64,000 nt of DNA. Source: Pseudomonadota bacterium (lineage in GTDB: Bacteria > Pseudomonadota > Gammaproteobacteria > Burkholderiales > SG8-39). Positions 56,701 to 64,000 of this stretch are shown piece by piece. The notes below the pieces were generated by a model that saw only the letters and a list, made by a program, of their open reading frames with translations, made no database searches and was not told the origin of the DNA. The first letter of the stretch is position 1; each line of letters opens with the position of its first letter. The translations under genes and the position numbers were made by a program. The stretch is from the NCBI GenBank assembly GCA_947455195.1, contig CANGMI010000001.1:124001-188000 (forward strand), given 5' to 3'.

Positions 56701-59700
56701 GGCAATGTCAGACGCAGTGAAGTCGAACTGACGGATCTGCACCCGGTCGAAGTGAAGCAAATCGGCGCCGGTCGCATGTCCGTAGGACAGGTGGACAGCC
56801 GCATCGGAGACATCGATGGTTGTTGCATCCAGGGCGCTCTGGAAGACCTCGGCATACGAGACCATCATGCCCTTGTCCGCAGTCAACTCGACCGAGGCAT
56901 GCTCCATGTCGATCGTATCGTCCGCCGACATGTTCAGCTGCTGGACGTAAAACTCGGAATACCCATCGAGCGAATCGCCGGAAGAGACGTGAACCGACGC
57001 GCCGTCCGCATGAATGCTGCCACCTGCGGTCATGCCCGACTGAAGAACCGCAACGACACTCACCGAAACAGCCGCGTCTGCCACCAGATCGACGCTGGCG
57101 AAGTCGGCCGTGATGTCACCCGTGCTGGCAGAGATCTGCCCTTGCGTGATCCAGGCGGCATGACCACCAAACGTGCCATCAGCCACGATCTCGATCGATG
57201 CCTCGCCGATATCGATGGTGCCGGCGGCCGTCATGTGGTCCTGGCTGAGGGCCGCGAACTCAAGCGTGAGGTCAGCCCCGCCGAGCGAAACCGTCGCATT
57301 GGAGAAATCGATCGTCTCGTTCGCGGTGACCGATGCCTGATGGATTTCCATCCTCGACGCCGTGACGTTCGCACCCGCGCTGATGTGCAAGTCGGTACCG
57401 TCAGCAAGAACGTCACCACCGGCGGTCCAGGTCACCTGATCAATCTGGGCGTGCTGGAACGAGATGCTCGTGTCCGCGCTCACGTCGATCGACGCGTACT
57501 CGGCCGAAATGTCGCCCGACGCCGAGAAGTGGTTCTGGTTGAGCGAGATGTACAGACCGCTGTAACCACCCGAGGCTGCGATATCGATCGCGGCGTCATT
57601 GACGTCGAGCGTGCCGCCGGAGAACAGCGTGGCCTGCTCGAGCCCGACCGTCACCGCCCTGAGGTCGCCGGACACCACTGCGATCGAAATCTGTGCGTTT
57701 GACAGATCGATATCGCCGGCCGCCGTCATGTGCGCTTGCTCGAGCCAGACGTGCGACACGCTGCTCGCGGTGCCGGCCCGCATGTCGATTTCGGCGTGGT
57801 CGGCCACGATTTCAGCGGCCGCGTGAACGTCGGTCTGCAGCAATTCGACCAGGCCGTCCATGAACGTCCCCGCGGGGTGAACATCAACCAGTGCATCGGA
57901 CAAGTCAAGCGTACCCACCGCGCTGAAGTCGTGCTGCAGCAGCTCGACCGAGAGCACGTTGGCAAGTCCGGCCGCACCGATGTCGATGAGCGCATGCTGG
58001 AGATCGATATCTCCTCCCGCCCTCATCCCGTTCTGGTCGAGTTCGACGAGTTGCGAGACGACCGAGGGCACGACCGTCCCACCGCCCTGGATCGCATCGA
58101 CGGAGATCTCGGCGAAGCATGCGTCGATGTCAGCGACAGCCGTGAAGTGGCTCTGCGTCAGCTCGACCGTACCAGCACGCAACCCCTCGGCGAACACCGA
58201 AGCCGCCGCCGAAACGTGAGCGTGGTCAGCCTGAATATGCGTGGCTGTCACATCGTCCTGAACCAGTTCGATGATCGTCGCGTCGAAGTAGCTTCCGTTC
58301 GAGTACACCTCGACACTCGCGTCGCTGAGGTCGACGGTACCGCCAGCCGAAATGTCGTGCTGGGCGAGATGCAAGCCACCCACGCTGAGTTCACCACCGT
58401 ACGGCAGCACCGGCGAGTATCCGCTATGGATACTGACCTGAGCACTCGACAGGTCGACATCAATGCCAGCCGTCATGGCGCCCTGCTCGAGCTCCACCAG
58501 GGTTGCGGTGAGATTGCTGTGGGCACTGATGAAGAGATGGGCACCCGATGCGTCGATCTCGCCGCTCGCCGTGAAGTCGGTCTGGCCGAGGTCGACCGTC
58601 GTCAGACGGATATCGCCGTGAGCGTCAATGTCGATCACGACGTTGTCGGCCGACACGTCGGCAGCCGTGGCGATGTCGGCCTGAATCAACGCCACCCGGG
58701 TACCGGCGAGGGTCCCGTGCGCCCAGATGTCGAGCGTGGCGTCGCTGATATCGACCGTGCCCCCGGCATGCAGGGAGGTCTGCGCCAGCTCCACGGTGAC
58801 GACGGTGACACCCTCCCCGTGAACCACGATGTCGGCACCCGACATGTCGATGTCGCCACCGGCGGTGAACAGGGCCTGATCAAGCAGGACATAAGAGGCC
58901 TGAATGCTGCTGGCGGCGCTGATCCCGACGCTCACCATGTCGGCGGTGATATCGCCCACGCTGGCGAGCAAGTCGTACTGACTGACACCGATCGCGACGC
59001 CGACGATGTCCAGCTCGGCGTGGACGCTGACTCGAGCGTCGCCGATGTCGATCGACGACTCGGCCTCCAGACCAGCCTGGAAGAGTTGAATTCCTTGCGC
59101 GACGATGGTCTTGTCGCTCTCCATCACGACCAGCGCACCGTTCGCATCGATCGCACCCAGCGTCGCGTCAAGATTCAGCTGCACAAGGTTGACCTGACCC
59201 ACATCGATGCCGGGGGCGTGAACACGAGGGAAACCGAAACCAATCGGCGCGCCCTCATTGACGAACAGTCCGACATGCGCACCCGAAACGTCGATGTCGC
59301 CCCCAGTCATGTAGCCCTGCGACAGCGCGACCGAACCGGCCGTGATTGCGTCGCCAGCTGAAATCTCGAGCTTGACATTCTGAGCATCGATGGTCCCGCT
59401 CGCGCTCAAGGCCTGCTGCACCAGGGTCACGTCGCCGCCACCGCCGAAGATGTTGACGGTGTCAAAGCCGTGCAGTTGCAGAACGGCGTCGGACACATCG
59501 ACATCCCCACCGTGTGCGGTGATGTCAGTCTGGCTGATGCGGGGCGCCATGTCGGCGTGCGAATACCCGGCGAGCAGATCCCCGTTGACATCGACGATGA
59601 CTTCGGCACCGGACAGGTCGACATCCCCTGCGGTGGCAACCAGGTGGCTTTCGGCCACGAAGAATTCAACGCCGTTGGCGCCCGACCAGTCGATGGACGA

Positions 59701-62700
59701 ATTGACGTTGACGTGCACGTGGACGTCGGTGGCCTCGATCTGACCCGAGGTGATGCTCGTGTAGGCAATCTCGATTGCGTCGGGCGCGACCGCACCACTG
59801 CGCACGATGGAGCCGGCGGTGATGTTGATGGCGGCGTTGGAGCCATCGAACTCGTCACCGGCCGTCAGATTGTTCCGGAAAATGCTCGGCATGTCCGAGA
59901 TCGTCAGACTGTCGCTGGCCGACACGTCGATCTGGGCATCGCTGATGTCGATCGTCCCCACGGCCGTCATGTGTGCCTGGGAGATGTAGACATTGCCCAC
60001 CGAAACCGAGGTTCCCGCCACGGTGATGTGCGCCTCATGCGCATCGATGATCGTGCCCCGGATGTTCTCCTGGGCGATGAAGACATCACCGACCGTGAGG
60101 TCATCGGCCCCGATATCGATGGCCGCGTGACTGAGGTCGACATCGCCTGTGGCGTGCAACACCGGTGCCGCCGGTCCGCTTCCAGCGGCCGTCAGGTTGC
60201 TCTGGCTGATGTAGGCTTGGCCGATCGAGACATGGTAGCCACCCAGGTCGACCGTTGCGGCGTGCGCGTCGATGACTTCAGCCGAGATGGAATGCTGGTA
60301 AATGGCTGCGCGTGCGATGCGCTCGGTGTAGCCGCCGACCGCCTCAACCCGTGCCTCGGAGACGTCAACCGTGCCCCCGGCGCCGAGAAACTCCTGTGAG
60401 ATCACCAGGTAAGGGGCGCGCACCTCCGGTAGCCCGACGGGCATGAAGTTGATATCGACCGTTGCGCCTTCCGCATGGATATCACCCGAGGCGATGACAT
60501 TCGATTGATCGATGTACGCGCCATCCGACTCCATGTAAATCGCACCGCCGGAGAGCGTGACGCCGGCGTGGGCAATGTCGACATCGCCGGCCGTAGCGAC
60601 GAGGTAACCCTGGCTGATGAAGACGCCACTCGGGGAGACGGTAATGGCGTTTCCGGACACCGTGACCAGCGCGTCATGAAGGTCGATTTCGCCCGCATGC
60701 ATCGACGTCTGGCTGATCCAGATCCCGTTGACCTCGATCGCGGCATCGCTCGAGACGGCGACCATGGCACCGGAGAAGTCAGCGGTGCCGACCGCAGTCA
60801 CATGCGACTGGATGATATCGACATTCACGACGTCGATGGCTCCACCGGCCGACAGGTAGATGCGTGCGTCGGTCCCGATCACATCGCCACCGGCGGTGAG
60901 ATACTGCTGTTGAAGCAGGACGTCGCCGCCCTCGATCGACAGGTATCCGCCGGAGGATACATCGACCTCGGCGCCACTCAGCATCACGGCACCCGAGGCG
61001 TACATCGTGAATTGCTGGATGCCGACCGAGGAGTACTCCGCGGTGTACGCACCGTACTGGGCCGCCGAACGCCACACCAGGTCGCCGTCTGCGGTGACAC
61101 CGACCCAGGCGCCCGTGAAGTCGGCATCGCCCGCCGTGGCTTGGACAAGCCCCTGGCCGATGCCGACGTAGTTCGCCACCGCAGTTCGACCGTTGTCGGC
61201 GTCCTGGCCGAAAAAGGCTGCGTCGCCAGCAGCAACCACGTGCACGATGGCGCCGGAGCCATCGACAGAACTGCCTCGCAGGTCGATCTGATTGATGCGG
61301 ACACCGACGACGCCGTCCGCGGTGGCCTGTCCACCAATGCGCAAGTCACCACCCGACCAGATGTCGACCTGCGCCTCCGAGACATCGACGCCGGCGGTAC
61401 CGCCTTGCATTGTCCACTGAGCAATCTCGACCGCCCGATCGATCGTGAGCGAGGTGCTGTTCGCGCTGACGTAGGCGTTGGCGCCAATCGAGATCAAGGC
61501 GCCACTCGCGTCGACGCCGTCACTGGCCGTCATGGCGTACTGCCCGAGCACGACATCAAGTGCCGAGATGTGCTGTCCGCTCATCGAAACACGGGCATTG
61601 CTGGCGTCGATGGTTCCGCCCACGATCGATTCCTGCAGCAGGGTCACGCCGCCCTTGGCAATGATTACATCGCCTGACTCGACGGTGATCTGCGCATCGC
61701 TCAGATCCACCTCGCCGGTCTGACCCAGCATCGCGTGCTGCAGCAGTTGAATCTGCCCGTAGTTGGTGATGGCACCGCCTGACGACATGTGGATGTTCGC
61801 ACCGGCCGCATCAATGTCGCCGGCCGCGCTCATATAGCTCTGCGAGATCCCGACATGACCCGCAAGAAGGTACGAGTCGGCATGAATGTCGACCACCGCT
61901 TCCGAGATGTCGATGGTGTCGGCGCTCATCCACTCTTGCGAGATGTAGGCATTGCCAAGCGTGACCCCGTAGCCGGAGAGGGCGAGCTTGGCGCCCTGTG
62001 CGTCGATCGTGGTGCCTGCCGTGATGGCGTCCTGGTGCAGTTCCATGATGCCAACCGACACCTGGTCCGTCCCCGCCACCGAAATGGCTGCGTTCGACAG
62101 GTCGACTTCACCCGTCGCGTACATCCCGTATTGCGAGATTCTGGCGACACCCAGCGAAACGTGATACCCAGCCACCGACACGAGCGCATCGGACGCATCG
62201 ATGCTTTCAGCATGGATGGCGTGCTGCGTAAGGTAGGCAGCGGCCACGGAGAGGAAGCCGCTCGTCATGCCATCTTCCACGAGGACGGTCGCGTCCGAGA
62301 TATCGATGGTGCCGGAAGCAGTCATCATGCTCTGGCTGACGAAGGCGCGACCCACGTGTTCGAATACGACATCGCCGCCGCTGATGTGAACCAGCGCACC
62401 CGAAGCGTCGATGTTCGCGTCCAGCCCGCCCTCGGCGGTCATCATCTGCTGCGAGATGAAGGCGTCATGGATGCTCAGCATGAAGCCGGAGTCGACTGCC
62501 ACCGAGACCTGGGCGTCGGACGCGTCAATTTCATGGCCGCTGACGGTAACCTGGTCGACACCCGCAGCGGATACCGAAAGATAAGCGCCGTAGCCGGAGA
62601 TATCGTGGCCGCTCAGTTCGACATGCGCGTCTGACAGGTCGACCAGCGATTGCGCGTGAATGTTGTCCTGCCGGACCTCTGCCCAGGTCACGGCGATGTT

Positions 62701-64000
62701 GTTGGCATTGGCCTTGACAAGGGCGTTTTCGGCATCGACCTCAGCCCCGTTCAGATCATGCTGATGCACGTAGGCGCTCGACAGTGACAGACCGTCCTCG
62801 TAGATGTAGCTCTCCGGCGCACTGACACCGTGGAGCGTGATCTGAGCGTTGGACACATCGACCGTACCCTGGGCCGTCATGACCGCCTGACTGATGTAGG
62901 CGAAGTTTACCGATGCAAAGCGACCGAACTCGACATCGATATGTGCCGATTCCGCCGCAATGTTCCCGTAATTGAAGATGAAGTCCTGGGACACCCCGAT
63001 GTTGTTGATGGACACATCGGTGCCACCGTATACGCTGATGTCGGCGTGATCGATGCTGACATCGCCACCGCCACCGTAAAAAGCCTCCTGGGTGATACCG
63101 ATGTTGACGACCGCCACGGCAAAGTTGTCGAGTGAGGCCCCCTGAGCCGCGATGTCGACATGAGCACTCGAATCGAGCACCTCGTAGCCGGACACGTCGC
63201 TCTGCGAAATGTAGATCTCGTTGGCGGCGATCGCCCCGCCGGCCTTCATCACGATGCCGGCATCTTCGAGTCGAGCGCTGGCGTAGGACGACACGTAGTT
63301 CTGGCCGATATGTACATCGACCACCGAAATGTCGGTGTGCGCCGACATGTCGATCGAAGCGTCGGACAAGTCGGCCGAGTAACCGCCGGCAACACCCCAC
63401 TGGCTGATGAATACCGCGCCGACCGGCTTCATGAAGAACCCGAGTTGCGAATCGAAGGCGGATACGACATCGATCGAATTGGCTGCGAGGCTCACGCCAG
63501 CGCCATGAAGATCGGCCTCGGCATAGCCCACGACGACGCCCTGGAAAACTTCGGCGCCGGCCAGTCGCAGGTCTCCGCCCGCGGTGACATCGACCTGAGC
63601 CGCACTCACATCGACGTAGAACCCTCCGACCACCAACTGCTCGACCGCCGCGCCGTAGAGACTGACATCGCCGGCGGCAGAAACGTTGACGTGGAGGTTG
63701 TTCGCCTCAACATAGTCGCCGAAGAGGCCTATTTCTTCGGCCGCCACACCGCCGGAGATCGACACCTCGCCCTCGGCTGCAAGTTCGATGCCCACCGCTG
63801 TCGCGAGGAGGATGAACGCAGTGGCGCTGACAGTGGTGACTTCCGCCACCACGTTCCCGTAGTCGCCCGGCGTCGGATCGCCTCCGACGTAGATGGAGCC
63901 GGCAGCCTCGAGGGTGACTGACGCATCGAGCGACACCGAGTCGCTGGTCAAACCACCGCCCGCGCTCGCCCAGACATTGCTGTGCGTGATGCGCAGATTG
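53782..64000 (-). CDS. Giant acidic beta-solenoid repeat protein, probable type I secreted adhesin; 5' end outside the window
   Basis: An uninterrupted minus-strand frame of at least 3,405 codons runs off the right edge; a TTG at 63951 is not a credible start because the reading frame continues in the same style (NLRITHSNVW) to the edge. The bulk is about 75 units of about 39 residues, with consensus like VxISQxxMTAxGxIDxSxAx. Nearly every unit has one Gln after a hydrophobic/beta pair. A second repeat type near the C-terminus has an N-x-IDI motif in place of Gln (HNVIDM, WNTIDL, HNLIDI, DNTIDI). Lysine is almost absent (about a dozen by eye), and Cys seems to occur once. The end resembles type I secretion C-termini: GGGFDQIDLYGLG, then SITIDLHDVHLNYTDY. 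Its likely exporter follows downstream. Confidence 0.85.
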   Translation of the reverse strand, partial: NLRITHSNVWASAGGGLTSDSVSLDASVTLEAAGSIYVGGDPTPGDYGNVVAEVTTVSATAFILLATAVGIELAAEGEVSISGGVAAEEIGLFGDYVEANNLHVNVSAAGDVSLYGAAVEQLVVGGFYVDVSAAQVDVTAGGDLRLAGAEVFQGVVVGYAEADLHGAGVSLAANSIDVVSAFDSQLGFFMKPVGAVFISQWGVAGGYSADLSDASIDMSAHTDISVVDVHIGQNYVSSYASARLEDAGIVMKAGGAIAANEIYISQSDVSGYEVLDSSAHVDIAAQGASLDNFAVAVVNIGITQEAFYGGGGDVSIDHADISVYGGTDVSINNIGVSQDFIFNYGNIAAESAHIDVEFGRFASVNFAYISQAVMTAQGTVDVSNAQITLHGVSAPESYIYEDGLSLSSAYVHQHDLNGAEVDAENALVKANANNIAVTWAEVRQDNIHAQSLVDLSDAHVELSGHDISGYGAYLSVSAAGVDQVTVSGHEIDASDAQVSVAVDSGFMLSIHDAFISQQMMTAEGGLDANIDASGALVHISGGDVVFEHVGRAFVSQSMMTASGTIDISDATVLVEDGMTSGFLSVAAAYLTQHAIHAESIDASDALVSVAGYHVSLGVARISQYGMYATGEVDLSNAAISVAGTDQVSVGIMELHQDAITAGTTIDAQGAKLALSGYGVTLGNAYISQEWMSADTIDISEAVVDIHADSYLLAGHVGISQSYMSAAGDIDAAGANIHMSSGGAITNYGQIQLLQHAMLGQTGEVDLSDAQITVESGDVIIAKGGVTLLQESIVGGTIDASNARVSMSGQHISALDVVLGQYAMTASDGVDASGALISIGANAYVSANSTSLTIDRAVEIAQWTMQGGTAGVDVSEAQVDIWSGGDLRIGGQATADGVVGVRINQIDLRGSSVDGSGAIVHVVAAGDAAFFGQDADNGRTAVANYVGIGQGLVQATAGDADFTGAWVGVTADGDLVWRSAAQYGAYTAEYSSVGIQQFTMYASGAVMLSGAEVDVSSGGYLSIEGGDVLLQQQYLTAGGDVIGTDARIYLSAGGAIDVVNVDIIQSHVTAVGTADFSGAMVAVSSDAAIEVNGIWISQTSMHAGEIDLHDALVTVSGNAITVSPSGVFISQGYLVATAGDVDIAHAGVTLSGGAIYMESDGAYIDQSNVIASGDIHAEGATVDINFMPVGLPEVRAPYLVISQEFLGAGGTVDVSEARVEAVGGYTERIARAAIYQHSISAEVIDAHAATVDLGGYHVSIGQAYISQSNLTAAGSGPAAPVLHATGDVDLSHAAIDIGADDLTVGDVFIAQENIRGTIIDAHEAHITVAGTSVSVGNVYISQAHMTAVGTIDISDAQIDVSASDSLTISDMPSIFRNNLTAGDEFDGSNAAINITAGSIVRSGAVAPDAIEIAYTSITSGQIEATDVHVHVNVNSSIDWSGANGVEFFVAESHLVATAGDVDLSGAEVIVDVNGDLLAGYSHADMAPRISQTDITAHGGDVDVSDAVLQLHGFDTVNIFGGGGDVTLVQQALSASGTIDAQNVKLEISAGDAITAGSVALSQGYMTGGDIDVSGAHVGLFVNEGAPIGFGFPRVHAPGIDVGQVNLVQLNLDATLGAIDANGALVVMESDKTIVAQGIQLFQAGLEAESSIDIGDARVSVHAELDIVGVAIGVSQYDLLASVGDITADMVSVGISAASSIQASYVLLDQALFTAGGDIDMSGADIVVHGEGVTVVTVELAQTSLHAGGTVDISDATLDIWAHGTLAGTRVALIQADIATAADVSADNVVIDIDAHGDIRLTTVDLGQTDFTASGEIDASGAHLFISAHSNLTATLVELEQGAMTAGIDVDLSSAQVSIHSGYSPVLPYGGELSVGGLHLAQHDISAGGTVDLSDASVEVYSNGSYFDATIIELVQDDVTATHIQADHAHVSAAASVFAEGLRAGTVELTQSHFTAVADIDACFAEISVDAIQGGGTVVPSVVSQLVELDQNGMRAGGDIDLQHALIDIGAAGLANVLSVELLQHDFSAVGTLDLSDALVDVHPAGTFMDGLVELLQTDVHAAAEIVADHAEIDMRAGTASSVSHVWLEQAHMTAAGDIDLSNAQISIAVVSGDLRAVTVGLEQATLFSGGTLDVNDAAIDIAASGGYSGLYISLNQNHFSASGDISAEYASIDVSADTSISFQHAQIDQVTWTAGGDVLADGTDLHISAGANVTASRMEIHQASVTANETIDFSNATVSLGGADLTLEFAALSQDHMTAAGTIDIGEASIEIVADGTFGGHAAWITQGQISASTGDITADFASVDLVADAAVSVSVVAVLQSGMTAGGSIHADGASVHVSSGDSLDGYSEFYVQQLNMSADDTIDMEHASVELTADKGMMVSYAEVFQSALDATTIDVSDAAVHLSYGHATGADLLHFDRVQIRQFDFTASDIAILADATVEIDGLNRDVIPNDTIVGDFVGIEQWAVTAPIIDAHGATISIAGNQISLANVYISQDLTATTTLDVSDARIHIEAWGSLQLDALPMVYHSTLQDGGLYNASGVQLHITANTLTVEDNDSTLFGFSYDSIVDGALSLADNVVDMKLDSDMNLANGLGSGSAIAAFIEMSDLHATAGNLDASGAGVSLEAHGTLLSSYVPSIELHELTAKGDVSIGGAELSLRAFDDIIIDNTSTAAWIEMATIDAGGDIMGASVHLHISAGGTVDSTAIGISLGMMTADGLIDLSDAEIHVAGSVLEVTSIGIVQAFLDGGTVDVSDALVDVQAHLIPAGLTAIEILQWYGSATSGDFDASGATITISVDGDATVGTVGIAQFLEMATAGEFDASNAHINISAMGGHTLSIDLVAIEQMSLGGVTADVSGAQIMVSGIESDTAADLHFNTVEIWQASLGALSSLDGSDALIDIEGGMVDITMVGIEQVSLTSGGVIDLHGAAITLHADDNLTVASPIEIDQHHISATGWLTLGGGGIDVSGATVMATMIDITAYDITASAVTFDDAVLHLDSETAGFTVAHDLAIDLTADASVITFDGNEISVHSGVGYTAHFVTMGVDHEHKVGSVHVDNQAIDITAVGSITVDGLVGIDVTAHAGVFGFNHNVIDMVAGASSGGPSAPINGPGILVDQVGFDIDNFSTAQAASASWNTIDLSATGDITVLHDVSLHLDATLASNADMGHNLIDIDAGTVFMASYVGVYIDVGTAADAHVFDNTIDITAGTSISVGHIDSGHELGHLSTYDFGNEVTLDAPSVTVSLLELYGYTADLFITADHAAITSLEVGSAQAEIYLDRYTNTPHPDYNITIYDLSVAMNSGLGDRVGTGGDGGGFDQIDLYGLGITSANQLSHTFVGGFVETGGGGQDWTVADVLIHATAANSSITIDLHDVHLNYTDYSLAPTNAQVWDDLINNALRFTPH

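Noticed and set aside
53776-63921. Series of long open frames on the plus strand opposite the giant gene (for example 54850-56451 and 57730-59361)
   Set aside because: They result from the biased codon use of the repeat gene, which avoids codons whose complement is a stop. Their products are Asp/Arg/His-rich mirror images with no plausible domains or ribosome sites.
63949-63951. TTG as the start codon of the giant gene
   Set aside because: The frame remains open with similar composition to the window edge, and there is no ribosome site, so the true start is outside.

Overview
The window is GC-rich bacterial chromosome, most likely from a betaproteobacterium of the Burkholderiales type. The main evidence is the conserved block thrS-infC-rpmI-rplT-pheS-pheT-ihfA-merR-tRNA-Pro in that group's usual order, a Bug-type (tricarboxylate-family) solute-binding protein, and several GTG/TTG starts with GGAG-type ribosome sites. 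Genes are tightly packed and many are translationally coupled through ATGA or GTGA overlaps. I see no CRISPR array, complete insertion sequence, rRNA or prophage.

Layout. 1-1440 (minus): a truncated secreted protein and a class II aldolase. 1495-9214 (minus): the translation and IHF block, including infC with a non-canonical AUC start. 9274-15874 (minus): a LigAB-type extradiol dioxygenase, an alpha/beta hydrolase and a complete Liv-type branched-chain ABC importer (livFGMHK), which together look like uptake and ring cleavage of an aromatic compound. 16118-19447: a vanillate demethylase-like Rieske oxygenase, tRNA-Val, a LysR regulator, a thioredoxin-like ferredoxin and a haem-oxygenase-like (PqqC/TenA-fold) protein. 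19534-22097 (minus): recN and nadK. 22262-29234 (plus): FAD monooxygenase, panB, guanine deaminase, a DUF2177 membrane protein, an ACMSD-type amidohydrolase, a dienelactone hydrolase and a MetE-like protein. 29220-39037 (minus): a cupin and an MdtABC-type RND efflux operon with its own outer-membrane channel. 39340-40405 (plus): two small envelope proteins.

40609-64000 is the most unusual part. A partial giant gene (at least 3,400 codons) encodes an extremely acidic, lysine-poor repeat protein with about 75 units of about 39 residues, nearly all carrying a conserved glutamine. Downstream and on the same strand lies a coupled operon: glycosyltransferase, TolC-like channel, type I secretion ABC exporter, HlyD-like adaptor, three ANL (acyl/aryl-AMP ligase) family proteins and a Bug-type binding protein. 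A fourth ANL gene converges on the operon. One of the ANL proteins has lost both the phosphate-binding loop and the catalytic lysine. My inference is that this is a dedicated export, and possibly modification, locus for a giant surface protein. The link between adenylating enzymes and type I secretion is not one I recognise as a described system.

The functional assignments rest on motifs read by eye. No database search was possible.
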